DNA of 64,000 bases. Origin: Brevipalpus yothersi. Its lineage: Eukaryota > Arthropoda > Arachnida > Trombidiformes > Tenuipalpidae. Positions 12,254-22,875 of this stretch are shown here, one piece after another. The translations under genes were made by a program, and so were the position numbers. The stretch lies in assembly GCA_003956705.1 (NCBI GenBank), contig QZCP01000007.1, positions 193,056 through 257,055 on the forward strand, given 5' to 3'. A model generated the notes under the pieces. The model was not told where the DNA came from, made no database searches, and saw nothing but the letters and a program-made list of their open reading frames with translations. The first letter of the stretch is position 1, and each line of letters opens with the position of its first letter.

Positions 12254-12820
12254 TGGGGTTCGATTAACGAATAGTTTCATGAGAATTAAATTGGGCTACA
12301 TATTGGTGAATATAAGCTATCAAGCAACAAGGATCACAGATTATAAAGCAACTTTTCCGGTTGATAATTAAACTAGAGCGGAGTCAAAGGAGGCATTCCA
12401 TTTTGGGAAACCTCCTTTTACACTCAAAATCAGCAATTCCAATATCAAATTAGATATTCTGATTGAGATCATAATTGATTTTGCCAACTACAAGGATAAC
12501 ATAAATGACCACAATTCATATCTTTCATGGTTTGTAATCTTTGTTCTTGTTATATCGATAATTTTCGCTATTGGTAGGATTTTTTTTACTTGTTCATGGC
12601 GTACCAGAGAAAACAATAGCCTGAGTATGTGTAATCTGATTTAATATTCCAACTTTTAATTCCACCAATTTTTATCTTATGATAATCTTTGCCTATTCCA
12701 GGTGAAGTTCCCTCCTCCACAACTTTTGGGTCCCAAAGATGGTTTTGTAGATGAAATATCCACGTTCAGAAATAGAAGAAGGTCTTCAGCTGCGAGTAAC
12801 AATTAATTTTCCGATTCAAA
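12254..12820 (+). pseudogene. 3' remnant of a sixth receptor copy (F)
   Basis: Begins abruptly with a decayed version of the family motif (GVRLTNSFM) at 12254. It then shows a TIG-like stretch interrupted by an in-frame TAA at about 12369, a membrane-proximal block, a recognisable hydrophobic TM at about 12520-12575, and donor-like (12624) and acceptor-like (12702) sites for the family's last intron. The signal peptide, the ectodomain and the PSI knot are all missing. This is a truncated relic of the tandem array rather than a gene. Homology was judged by eye against copies D and E. Confidence 0.7.
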
Positions 12821-13703
12821 TCGTACAGATATTATCGAAAGCTGTCTAAGTGAGAGATTGAATCATTTTCAACCAAAAAAGTATTTATCCTTACCTGATT
12901 ATTAAATGATCCAATATATTTCATTTTTTTTCTCTTTTTGGAAAAATGGGAACTAGCTCTTTGGGCGATCATGTATGAATCGTTAAGGGTTAGAGTCACT
13001 TGTCGATATTGTTTGTCAGTCTATCCAATATCATTATCAGTAATACTTTGAGTACTACAAACTTCACAAGAGTTAGAAGCGAATTTAATTCTACACAGCT
13101 GAGAAAAGCTGACGCAATCGATGATGGAATGCAATTAAGTATATACTAGCATCAACAAATAAAGGAGGGATTCCATTTCTGCCCATGATTTTTGATTTTG
13201 ATGAAAATTCACGCACAGATAAATCTTATTGAGTGATGAACAAATATGAGGCCAAAAATTTTTTGCGATTTTTTTTTTCGAGGACAAAAGCGCGTTCCAA
13301 AGTGCTAATTCTAGCTAGCACCTCAGGACCCCGTGCTACTGTTTCGAAACCTAGCTCATTTGATAGATCTCAATTTGTACTTTCAGAATACGTCAACCGT
13401 TTTTCTTCAACACGTTTGAGTGCTGCTTTCACAAAAAGCTTCTGTGAGTCTAATTTGATCTACACTATATGAATCTACTCATTACTTTGAAATATTTCGC
13501 GCTGAAATAGTTGGTGGCAAAGTATGATGAAAATCTTCATTGAAGATTCTGACTCTAGTCAACCCACTCAACCCAAATGGACTCATTTGATGTTGTGATT
13601 CTTGTAAATCTATGCCATGATCAATTATGACCCATATTCTCATCGTGTAGTCTAGATTTCATGGACCAAAAAAGGTGATCAACTATCTTAGATGAGAAAT
13701 ATC
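12821..13703. other. Gene-poor interval
   Basis: About 880 bp downstream of remnant F. A 79-codon plus-strand frame at 13233-13472 has no signal, no paralogue and no supporting splice sites. Nothing else stands out. Confidence 0.4.
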
Positions 13704-14170
13704 TCACCCATTGAATATACGAGAGTACCCAAACATCTGAAAGATGGATATCTGGAGGAGCATATTTCCAAAAAAGAGGAGGTGATGTATTTTTTTAGGA
13801 CCATGAAGAACTCCAACTGTGTACTCATCAGGTGCAACCTCAAAGATTAAAGCTACCTGAAAGTCAATTCCGTTGCTTTTACCTTCTTTGAACCATTGAT
13901 TCTTTGTTCCTGTTTTCTGAGTAGTGAATCTGACTAGCCCTCACTATCAAACGCCATCATCAATTCATATTTACTCAACTCATCGCGCATTTCAAGATGT
14001 CGAAGCATTCGAAAGATAGGTATCTCAAGAAGCATGTCCTCTCTTCGAAAAAGGTATGTGTTCTCCATTGAGCCCCTCATGAGTGGCACTCCAATTTTGT
14101 CATCAGATATAAATCTGTATATCACGAAGTTTGTTTGAATATTATGGCATTTTCTATTGGTTTTGATCAT
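13704..14170 (-). other. Two related exon-like minus-strand frames
   Basis: On the minus strand, 13934-14170 encodes 78 residues and the adjoining 13704-13947 encodes a second open stretch in another frame. The two can be aligned by eye (I-G-V-P-L-M-R-G against V-G-V-L-H-G, then M-L-L-E-I-P-I-F-R-M against M-L-L-Q-I-S-I-F-Q-M), so they look like tandemly duplicated exons or decayed gene copies. An acceptor-like CTACTCAG at about 13930 and a donor-like GTGAGA at about 13707 flank the second. No family is recognised, and coding status is uncertain. Confidence 0.35.
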
Positions 14171-14846
14171 CTCTTATCCATTCAAGGTAAACAAAAGAAG
14201 GAATCCTGGAGTGACTTTCGATTTTTTCTCAAACAACTTCATCAGAAATAAGCAAGCTCTCAAAACCCTTCTTGATCAAATAATGTTAAACTATTTTGGT
14301 TTGAAGGATATTGAATATGAGCATGCAGATAACTCTCTCCCAAACAGCTATCATGGAAGAAGGCACAGAACGATGACAAGTCTTTTCGTTTTGAACTCCC
14401 CACACGCTGAAGACTCCAGAATGGTAGATCGTCTCAAACCAAAGTTGTATTTAGAACTTCGAAACAATTTCATCTCGACCGATTGGCATCGCCTCCCAAT
14501 AAACTATGTTTCTCTCATCGTTGAGACATTCATGAATCTATATCATGAATACAAGGACTTGAAGCGTGCGATTGAATATCTAGAGGTGCCTTATTTGGTA
14601 GTTCTCTATAGGCACACTCCGAGGAGTTTCAATGCATGCGAAACTTGTCCAATCTACCACAAGGTGCCTATCAAGGACTTTGATCATCTCATTCTTTCAA
14701 GAGGATCAGTGCGAGATCATACTAATGAAATACAATCAAGAGCTGCTATGATCAGCCTTGATATGGTCAACGAAACTGAAAAAAGTAACCAACTAAATGA
14801 TAGTACATATCATTATCTTCTCCAATTGATAATGAAATATCAATAG
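14157..14846 (+). CDS. Orphan reading frame, uncharacterised
   Basis: A continuous plus-strand frame of about 229 codons with balanced, protein-like composition and no low complexity. There is no ATG at its 5' end; the first in-frame ATG (about 14283) would give roughly 187 aa. Alternatively an exon starts after the acceptor-like CCATTCAAG ending at 14186, with the upstream part missing or on a distant exon. It contains a C-x-x-C pair but no motif I recognise, and no signal peptide or TM. It overlaps the start of the minus-strand frames just upstream. It could be a real gene, a 3' exon or a decaying fragment. Confidence 0.4.
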   Translation: MVLIISYPFKVNKRRNPGVTFDFFSNNFIRNKQALKTLLDQIMLNYFGLKDIEYEHADNSLPNSYHGRRHRTMTSLFVLNSPHAEDSRMVDRLKPKLYLELRNNFISTDWHRLPINYVSLIVETFMNLYHEYKDLKRAIEYLEVPYLVVLYRHTPRSFNACETCPIYHKVPIKDFDHLILSRGSVRDHTNEIQSRAAMISLDMVNETEKSNQLNDSTYHYLLQLIMKYQ

Positions 14847-15153
14847 TAAAATATAAACATCTTGGAATTCCATTCATACATACTTTCTAACTTGTAAATT
14901 AACATTATGGTTGGTTAATCACCATCTGGTTGAGGAGAGATGATGCATGAAGAGCTACAAATGCTCTTCCAATGATTTTCAAATAATTCCTTGAATTTTA
15001 ATCAAATCGGCATCGAAAAGTTTTAGCTTTAACACGAAAAAATCATCCCAAGTTGATCCTATCTTATTGCATCATCAAATAGCACATCAAATCGTTCTGA
15101 GAGAAAGAAGAATTCAATTCAATTCCAAAATAGGAAACTTTACTCAAGAATCA
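14847..15153. other. Non-coding spacer
   Basis: About 300 AT-rich bases between an orphan plus-strand frame and a minus-strand pseudogene. No gene, repeat or RNA is evident. Confidence 0.5.
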
Positions 15154-15826
15154 TCATTCTACATAGAGACTTGCCAAAACGGTGGCAATAGAAAATAAGG
15201 TGACAAAGTGTGTTGAATCCGTTCGAATACTCGGGTTCACCAGGTCCAAATTTCCTTTTTCCATGTGACGAAAAATCGTCATCATGACAGGCTTGATGAT
15301 ATCAATATATATTGGTTCAACATTGTTAATTTTCTAGGAATTCTCTTCTGTTTTCGGTTCTCTGCCACAGTTGATCAGATGCTTGAGGCTCACTTTTATC
15401 TTGTGAAAGAAATTTCGAATTTTTGACAGGTTATTCTCTGGTTTAGCTGGTGGAACTACAACCAAAACTTTGTTGAATTCTTGACGAGCTGTAGCCTCTT
15501 CCTGAAAGATAACATGAATCTGATCGACTTCAAATTCAGCATCTTTTGCCATCACCCAAGCAAGATTTAGATGGCCCTGGAGCACTTCTGAATGTTCTAT
15601 CACATCAATGATAGGCTCAGCAATACACAATGTACTTTGTCTTGCCCGTGGTGTCAAGTGGGCAGCTTTCGGAATGTGTCGAAGGATGAGATCAGCCAAT
15701 TCATTGTTGATCTCAAATTGATCCAATTGCCTCCAGAAGATAATTTCGGCCGTGAAAAGAATTTGCCATACTAATCAGTCCAATTATGGTGAAAATCACA
15801 AGCAATACTTGGGATAAGAATTTCAT
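15154..15826 (-). pseudogene. Broken paralogue of the helical secreted protein
   Basis: Minus-strand copy of the intact gene at 16404-17093. It begins with a good signal peptide (ATG at 15826, a leucine/isoleucine-rich core) but the frame shifts by one base near 15727-15735. The body then runs open in the new frame, shares motifs such as the K-I-K-V-x-L-K-x-L-I-x-C-G segment, and meets an in-frame TAG at 15334-15336. Beyond that stop the same frame still matches the paralogue's C-terminal region for about 60 codons, including the hydrophobic GPI-signal-like tail, to a natural stop at 15154-15156. Two lesions in an otherwise preserved gene mark a young pseudogene; sequencing error at both is less likely. 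Confidence 0.75.
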
Positions 15827-16403
15827 CTTGGAAAACACCTACACAAGTTTCAATCTCATGAACACAATGGAGAAGCTCAAACTCAACACCTTTGATGACG
15901 CTTTACTTGACTTATATACTGACGAAGATGAACAACATCACGTTGTCACAGCATGTCAGTTGAAGAAAGTTTCCAATGATGAGAATTTACTTGAAAAACT
16001 TGGGTGTTCATAATTGATTCCATATCTTTCGGGCTTAATGGATCGCAAAAACTGATTTAATTTCGGTACAAAGAGAAAAATGATGTTTGTTCCCAGGAAT
16101 AAGCATCATTTCTGATTTTCGATCAATATTCCTAAAAAATCAAAGATTTTTTGGACTTGAAAATTGAGAATATTCACCCGGCAAAGAATTTGATAGAATG
16201 AAAATTGATGGTCCTTTTATGAGAGCTAATTTTTTGGTTACTACTTTCTTGTATGGAAAAAAATGAGTACTTTAGTAACGATTTTAGAGATTTTCAGAGG
16301 TCCGTGAGGCTGCTCATTATTATAATACCTATATGGTGGTTTAATTCAAGAATTTAAATTATTAATCTCATTCATTTATATTATCAAGTATTTGAAAGTC
16401 CAA
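15827..16403. other. Spacer between secreted-protein paralogues
   Basis: About 580 bp. A 75-codon plus-strand frame (15786-16013) overlaps the signal-peptide exon of the pseudogene in antisense and has no counterpart beside the intact paralogue, so it is not called. The rest is AT-rich. Confidence 0.5.
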
Positions 16404-17093
16404 TTATTCGATAAATAGTCCACACAATGAAGCTGCTGCTGAAAAAATGGCCAAAAAGTGAGGAGATGTAACGGACATGTCCTCAGCAACATCAGCAATC
16501 AAAGAATTTGGTCGAATATTTTCAAGTATAACTTTCAGAACAGGACTCAAAAGATTCTGATAAATAGGTTGCATCTCTTGAATCTGTTTTTCTTCCTCAG
16601 AATCAGCTGGATGACCGCATGCGATCAACTTTTTCAGATTAACTTTGATCTTTTTGAGGAATTTACGAACTTTGACTCGCTTCTTTTCTTTCTCCTCTTT
16701 CGGTGATTGAATGTCAATTTTCAATTTTTCAAATCCAAGATTATCCACTTCATGAAGGAACAATCGTTGAATCAGGGTTAAATCAAGTGAATTCTCTTTC
16801 TCCATGGCCCACATGAGACCCAAGTGGCTTTGAAGTCTTTCAGATCCTTGGAATATCAGAACCATTGGTGCCTCGATTTGCTTCATCTGATCGGTGGTCA
16901 TATATTGAGCATTAGGAATGTTGTCTTTGATGAGTTCCACGAGTGCAGAGTTGAGCTCAAGATTGCTCAATTTTTGATCAATTATTCGCATAGCTTTATG
17001 TCGTTGTATCAATTCCTCCTCATTAAGATCTCTTGTACATAGAGAACTACCGAAAAGAAGGCAAACAATTAAACTACCCAAAACACAATTCAT
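16404..17093 (-). CDS. Secreted helical protein, possibly GPI-anchored
   Basis: Single-exon minus-strand gene of 229 aa. Residues 1-19 form a signal peptide ending near S-S-L-C-T. The body is rich in Leu, Lys and Glu, predicts as amphipathic helices, and has a very basic segment near residues 130-155 containing a K-I-K-V-N-L-K-K-L-I-x-C-G motif. The last roughly 16 residues are hydrophobic with small residues just before, as in a GPI-attachment signal, though a peripheral or soluble fate is possible. A broken tandem paralogue lies 577 bp downstream in the same orientation. I recognise no named family; the helical-bundle architecture is only loosely reminiscent of some mite allergens and I claim no homology. 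Confidence 0.7.
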   Translation of the reverse strand: MNCVLGSLIVCLLFGSSLCTRDLNEEELIQRHKAMRIIDQKLSNLELNSALVELIKDNIPNAQYMTTDQMKQIEAPMVLIFQGSERLQSHLGLMWAMEKENSLDLTLIQRLFLHEVDNLGFEKLKIDIQSPKEEKEKKRVKVRKFLKKIKVNLKKLIACGHPADSEEEKQIQEMQPIYQNLLSPVLKVILENIRPNSLIADVAEDMSVTSPHFLAIFSAAASLCGLFIE

Positions 17094-17245
17094 CGCGATA
17101 ATTATGCTGCCACGAAACAGATTGACCAGAAAGGAGACTCACTGAGCACACACTAAGCTGTGAAAGCAAATGATTCAATCTTGATATTATCACTTTTATC
17201 ACTTTCGAAAGTGATTATCGAAGACGTCCGAGAGAGTTGAAGAAC

Positions 17246-17322
<77 letters not shown>

Positions 17323-17853
17323 CTTACTCTCTCCGAAGGATGCCGCCTAGTGTTTGGGTACAATAATAGACTCACGTATATTTCACTCATTAATTTGCAA
17401 TTTAATTTGTATATTCATTTTAATTGAATATATCGAACCAGATCGTTTGGCAAAATGTTGGTATAATCTTGGTGTGCGAAATAGCCATCTTGATTTATGA
17501 CCCAGTGTTGGTACAGTGTAGTCTTTTTTTATGGCAATATTGGAGAGAAATTTTTTAATCCGCTGAAAATAATTTTTGACACCCGAAGAAAATATTTTAG
17601 CCGCTTAATTACAACCAAATCAATTTCATAGCTTAAAAAAAATTTTAATTGTTTTAGCCAATATTCCAAATTCAGTAGTTGTGGCATTTATTGATTATTA
17701 TTTTTTAATAAGTCGATTTGAGATTCAACGTATTTGAAACAGTTACTTTATATGTAATTTTTTTTCTCTGTTCTGATGTGAATAACAGATGGATCATCAT
17801 TTTCCTGATCATCATTTTGAAAGAGATCTCCACTTACTTGACAACAGAGGAAA
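17094..17853. other. Spacer with CT microsatellite
   Basis: About 760 bp containing the upstream region of the secreted helical protein and a (CT)n tract, then AT-rich DNA up to the first S1 gene. No gene is evident; the frame across the repeat is a repeat artefact. Confidence 0.6.
17250..17319. repeat. (CT)n microsatellite
   Basis: An uninterrupted run of about 35 CT dinucleotides just upstream of a minus-strand secreted-protein gene. Confidence 0.95.
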
Positions 17854-18415
17854 ATGTTTTCCAAATTTTTGTTGTCATACTTTCTGATTGCTTCGATTTT
17901 TTCATCATGTAAGTTTTTTACAGCTCATAATAATGATAATTGAAACCGATAGACTAATAGATAATAGAATTCTGATCGATTATTTATCATTACAGTGACC
18001 ACAACTCCAGTAGTGAAGAAAAAGGATCTCTGTGATAAATCATTGAAAGGAATATCACAAGGCAATCTGAGAGAAGCCAATAGAACAGAACCAGTCAGCA
18101 AATCCAATAAACCAAAATCTTCAGGAAAACAATTAAATCGAAGGTAAGCGTACTGTAATGATGTGTGTGTTGTCAAAATTAATTGTCTTCTTCTAAATCA
18201 GCTATAATGGTGGCCTCAGTGAAGGAATCAATCTGGAAACAAACTTAAATCTATGTGAGCATTCTCATGGAACAGTAATGCAAACTTTAGCTGAAGACAA
18301 TTCTCAATTGACTGTGTTTTCGACCATGTTTCGGCAGCAATCAAATGAGGCTATAAAAAATAGTGATCTTAAAGAAGATGATGTGGTTTTCTTTTTTCCA
18401 ATAAATAGTGGTTAA
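17854..18415 (+). CDS. S1-family small secreted protein, cassette 1
   Basis: Exons 17854-17908, 17996-18143 and 18202-18415 give about 138 aa. Exon 1 is exactly 55 bp and encodes a signal peptide, as in the other two S1 genes, and the phases (1, then 2) are the same. Exon 2 encodes a basic, Ser/Asn/Lys-rich stretch with one Cys. Exon 3 carries the family core, C-E-x-S-x-G-T-V-x-Q-T-L followed by Q-S-N and K-N-S-D-x-K, ending in a run of aromatic and hydrophobic residues. The two cysteines (one on exon 2, one opening the core) could form a single disulfide. There is no TM. The family is not recognised; a secreted effector-like or extracellular role is inference from the signal peptide and duplication. 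Confidence 0.72.
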
Positions 18416-18964
18416 ATTTTGTTTCTTAATTGAAACTGAATAATAAATGCATGTTTCCAGAAACTCATAATAGATAATTTACCATCATCTACTTCCCATC
18501 AAGCAAACTTTATTCACCAATACCCGATTCATCTTGCTAATGAGGTTTTGTGATTAACCGTCATTTATCTAATCATGTCACTGACATTTTGGGCATCTGT
18601 TTATCTAACTATTCAGTGTAGATTCATAAAATTCTGCCAAAAATCTGTATGTTGAATGAGTCTATGAATGCTTCAACGAAATGGGGTTGATCATGTAAGA
18701 GAATATTCCACACACCAGACTGATAATGTTGCAACAATATCGATCAATCTGTGTGATAGTTCATACAACATCTGCTTTAGTGTGATTTTGTTTCATTTAA
18801 CTTTTTTACAATTGGAGAGAATGGGTTTGTGTGGGTGGAAGTGGGAAAAAAATATTCATGATTATAACATCAAATATTTGGTATTTATAATTGGTAGGAG
18901 GATTTACAAACTCCCCAGTCAATCTTGAGATATAGCAAATGAAATATTCTATCCTCAATTGAAT
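18416..18964. other. S1-S2 spacer, cassette 1
   Basis: About 550 AT-rich bases. An AATAAA poly(A)-type signal lies about 25 bp after the S1 stop (18440). No other gene is supported. Confidence 0.5.
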
Positions 18965-19970
18965 ATGTGTCTGGAAGTGACTAAATACTTGATTGCCTCT
19001 TTGCTGGTGCTCATTCAGATGCTGAATAATTGGATAGAAGGTGAGATGGAACCGATTATAATGTGATTTTTTTGAATGTTTGCTGACCAACTTTTCCTCT
19101 TATGATCCTAGGAGCTCCAATACTTTCAAAAAATGTGATCCAAGAAATGTGTTCAGATGTAGATGGAATATTACGTTTGGATGAAAGGAATAAGCTGCCA
19201 GAAAAAGATTTAAATCGAAAAATTGGTGATATTTTTCGTCGCAATAAATTCGATCATCTAGTAACTCAAGGGTAAGAAATTCTGCTGATCCAAAAATAAT
19301 GAGTCCTAATTGGTTTCACAGTGTAGGGGATGGCTCTAATTATGAAATGATTGATGTAAACACAGATAATGAAGTCGGTCAAGATGGACAATTGTTCAAA
19401 GAATCAACTCTGGCCACTGGCTCATCAACTAATAATATACCTTTTCCACTATTCTTCCAACAAGTTAACAACAAAGTTACTCAATCCCAGCTGAACGATT
19501 TTCTCGCATTTATCACGCTTGGCCTAAGTTTAGGAAGAAAAATTCCAGAGAAAAATGAAGGAAAGACTCCTTTTGGTTACTCTAAAGATTTTCATGATAC
19601 AGTGGAAAAGATTGGAACATGTGGAAATATGGTCAAAACACTTTTAACCCGATTAGTTGATAGACAGGGTTCAAATAGCCCTGAAAAAGAATTGGAAAAT
19701 CAGCATACAATAGATTATGCTAGAGACATGAGAAATTTTGAATTTCCAAAAAATGCTACTCGCATAAGGACAAAATATGATGTTGGTGAACGTGGTTATG
19801 TGGTTCACTCAGACAATGTTTCCAAAGGAGAAGCAATCAGTCAGGTGAATAGTGAATTGGCAGATATACAAAGTCAAGGAACTTTCGAAGATTCGGTTGT
19901 CAAAATAGTTAGGCTTGATTTGACACCAGCAGGAATTGGAATCAGCCGGGAAATTGGAGAGATGTCTTGA
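18965..19970 (+). CDS. S2-family secreted protein, cassette 1
   Basis: Exons 18965-19040, 19112-19271 and 19322-19970 give about 294 aa, with phases 1 and 2 as in the other S2 genes. Exon 1 encodes a signal peptide. Exon 2 encodes a helical segment with a single Cys. Exon 3 opens with a G-x-D-G-Q-L block leading to L-A-T-G-S, has a Lys/Ser/Gly-rich variable middle with one Cys, and closes with T-R-I-R-T-K-Y-D-V-G, an S-D-N-V motif and S-V-V-K-I-x-R-L-D near the C-terminus. No TM or catalytic motif is visible. It is the most diverged of the three S2 copies, so the cassette duplication is not entirely recent. Function is unknown. Confidence 0.72.
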
Positions 19971-20495
19971 AAATTTTAAAGTTTAGAGAGAAAAAAGTTT
20001 TTCTTCAGCATCGAAAATAGTGCAGTCTATGCTTTTCTCTCTAGTTTAGGATTATTCTCTCAAATTATTATCATTATTATTATTACTGATCATGGAGCTC
20101 TTTTCAAGAATTTTAAGCAAAAAATAAAATGAAAGGATTTTAGTGAAGTTATCCCACAGAGTTACACTTTTGAACGTAGCATTGTGCTTGAGCTTCGGGA
20201 ATGAATTATACAATTTCAATAGAAAAAAATTGCTCATCAAATAAAGAATATTGGTCTGACAGATATTTTTTCTCACCAAATCAAAATTTCTATTACTTTG
20301 GGAAAAATGTTATCTTTTGAATATAGAATAGCGAATAATTGCCCCGAGCAGCCCCGATTTTGAGCGATAATAAGTCACGTGAGAAGAAGAACACTTGTCG
20401 TAAGGATGATTAGCAAGCTCATTCAATACTGTATTTTGATAATGTGTTTTAGCAATCATCATTGAATACTCGACATTACTTTAAAACACTGTACG
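19971..20495. other. Spacer between cassettes 1 and 2
   Basis: About 525 bp. From roughly 20100 it resembles the flank at 23060-23445 (shared stretches such as ATGATTAGCAAGCTCATTCA), so it belongs to the duplicated cassette and probably contains the S1 promoter. No gene is seen. Confidence 0.55.
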
Positions 20496-21092
20496 ATGAG
20501 TGCTAGAGTTTCCGTACAGTTGTTGGTGGTCACATTAGCGATATTATTAAGTGAGTAGAACTTCCAATAATTTCCAAAACATTTGTCAATTTAATCAATA
20601 CAGTGTATTCATCCAAGTTAGAGGAGCTCCTGTCATTGAGGAAAAAAATTTTTGCAATCAAGCATCCGAAACTGGTGATGATTCTCGACCTAATCTCAAA
20701 AAAATTAGTCAAATGAAATCAAACGGAAAGTCAAATCAACATTCTGTGATTCCATCTGAGAGATCAAACTCTAGGTGAAATTTTTTTTCAATTTCATAGT
20801 AATCAATGATGATTTTTACCTATTAAAATTAGTCGAAATGAATTATTCTATTCACAGAGCTGAAGAGAATGAAAAGCCAGATGATAATGACGGTGAAGGC
20901 ATAGTTCTTGGAGCAATCTTGAATCAATGTGAACAGTCTCAAGGAACTGTTTTGCAGACCTTATCGGCGGACGATTCTCAATTAAATATTCTTCAGATTA
21001 TGCTCCGTAAGCAGTCAAACGATAAAATAAAGAACAGTGATGTAAAAGAGGCTGAAATACTATTTTACACTCCAGCACAAGTTGGTGCCTAA
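20496..21092 (+). CDS. S1-family small secreted protein, cassette 2
   Basis: Exons 20496-20550, 20618-20774 and 20858-21092 give about 148 aa. The 55-bp exon 1 encodes the signal peptide. The exon 3 acceptor is placed at TTCACAG (20857) because only this choice keeps the phase of the paralogues; the acceptor aligned with cassette 3 has been lost to a small deletion. The core C-E-Q-S-Q-G-T-V and the following Q-L-N and Q-S-N-D motifs are conserved, preceded by an acidic G/D/E-rich stretch, and one further Cys lies on exon 2. The frame is intact. Family and function are unrecognised. Confidence 0.72.
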
Positions 21093-21878
21093 ATTTTCTG
21101 TTGTCAATGTTTGAGCAATAAACCTCTTTATTATTAGCATTTTCGAAATTAAGTGTGGGTAAAACTTTTCTCCTGCATCGAATATAACTAACAAGCTGAT
21201 CTCCATTTTTTAACTAGCTTCATTCTTGTCCAAATGAATGAGGATCAGGAAGCCATTTACCAAAATTTCAAGTGAATTATAAGATAACAATGAACAGGGC
21301 AGCTTCATTGAAGCAATTGAGCAGAATGATTGTAATTGTGGATAAAATGGGGTAGTTGGCTATTGATTAACAATTTATCCAATTGCTCACAGGGAATAGA
21401 AAAGAAGAAAGGAGAGAGAGGTATTTTAAATCATTATATCTGATATTAATAGGTTTGATAGGTTGAGTGGAAAATTTTTGCGTTATATGAAAAAGATAAA
21501 GTTGTTAAGATTTGATGGAGTTTTCTTCAATGATTTCATTCGAAAACCTCAAAATATCTTAGAGCTACATTGTATGTCCAACAGAACTGCGGTACCTCTG
21601 TTCTCTCTACCATATGCTCGAAAAAAAGATTGCTTCTTTTGCCCTCGATTTACTATCTGAACGGCATCTGTTATTCTTCTGGATGAAATATGGTGAGCAT
21701 CAGCAAGATTGATGAAATATTTAGTGACGTTTGATGCTTTTATAATTGATAATAAATCGCCACCAGCGGAAGGGCACAGGTTGTGGGTAGAGTATGTTTT
21801 ACAATTTGTTTGGTGAGAACCGCTTTCCTGATACTGAGCATCAAAATTGATCTCCAAAACTCATGAGAGATGACTTCG
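21093..21878. other. S1-S2 spacer, cassette 2
   Basis: About 790 bp. From 21796 on it is almost identical to 24607 onward, upstream of the cassette 3 S2 gene, and so carries the shared S2 promoter. Several short frames occur but none is conserved between cassettes. Confidence 0.55.
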
Positions 21879-22345
21879 ATGATCCACTGCTTCCTGGGTG
21901 ATGTGTTTCGATTTCTGTTATCAATTACTATCTTGATTCTTTGTGCTGAAGGTAAGATGAAATCAAATAGAAATTGAAACATTTTCAAGGAAAATTATTG
22001 AACGTAATAGGAAATTTACATGCACAAAGCAGCTACATCGAACAAATTTGTTCAGATGCATCTGAAATGCTACTATCTGGATTATCGCAACATGAGGTGA
22101 ATAGATATCTACGAGACCAGATGAATCAGAATTTTCACAAATTGAAGAAGAAAAATGGACTCAATAGTGAACAGTATCACAGGTATGGTGTACTCAAGTA
22201 ACATCCAGGCTATTATGTCAATCTCTTCTTTTCTACCACAGATCTGCAGGCGATGACGAGTCTATGAGAATCGATGTTTCCACCAATAATCAAGTTGGTA
22301 AAAATGGTCAACTGTCCAGATTGAATAATATTGTTACTGGTTCAG
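21796..22345 (+). repeat. Near-identical duplicated block, copy 1 of 2
   Basis: Roughly 550 bp covering the S2 promoter, signal exon, first intron, exon 2 and the start of exon 3. It matches 24607-25153 almost base for base, introns included, while sequence further 3' is much more diverged. Recent duplication or gene conversion is the likely cause. Confidence 0.8.
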
Positions 22346-22875
22346 CGATGATCACCAGCAACGCGTCACCCATCTTCTACCAGCAGGACAATAATGTAGT
22401 TAGTGAATCCGAATTGAATGAGTTAATTGTTTTCTTAGCTTCGACCATTTCCCCATCAAGAGAAAATTCAGAGAAGAGAGAAGACAAAATAAATTATGTT
22501 CCAGATAAAAATCTTCACCGAATTTCCACTAATAACATCAAGAAATGTAGAGATATGATCGAAGCCATTCGTGGTAAGACGATAAAAATATCGGACTCAC
22601 CAGTAAGAGATCACTCTGGAAATGAATCATATTCGAGCTCAAGAGGTGGAAACAATGATGCTGATATAAAAACAAATTTAACCAGAATAAGAACGAGATT
22701 TGACATCGGCTCTGGTGGATATATGACCAACTTGGACAGTATAGCTACCGGACAATCAACAACTACTATACGAAGTGAGCTTGCAGACACACAAACACAT
22801 AGTAGCTTTGAGAATTCTTTGGTCAAAATTTTTCGACTGGACTCAAGTCCACTATTTCTACAAACTGGTCGGTAG
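21879..22875 (+). CDS. S2-family secreted protein, cassette 2
   Basis: Exons 21879-21951, 21990-22182 and 22242-22875 give about 299 aa; intron 1 is only 38 bp if the TTTTCAAG acceptor at 21989 is used, and an in-frame acceptor 21 bp later is also possible. The signal peptide is on exon 1 and exon 2 is helical with one Cys. Exon 3 carries two similar half-motifs: an N-terminal V-G-K-N-G-Q-L block ending N-N-I-V-T-G-S and a C-terminal D-I-G-S-G-G-Y block ending S-I-A-T-G-Q. The C-terminal block S-L-V-K-I-F-R-L-D is conserved. The frame is intact. No enzymatic motif or TM is seen, so a secreted structural or effector protein is likely but unproven. Confidence 0.75.

Noticed and set aside
13233..13472. 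79-codon plus-strand frame
   Set aside because: No signal, paralogue, splice context or recognisable composition.
15786..16013. 75-codon plus-strand frame
   Set aside because: Antisense to a signal-peptide exon and absent from the equivalent place beside the intact paralogue.
17199..17390. Minus-strand frame rich in Arg-Glu repeats
   Set aside because: It is the translation of a CT dinucleotide array.
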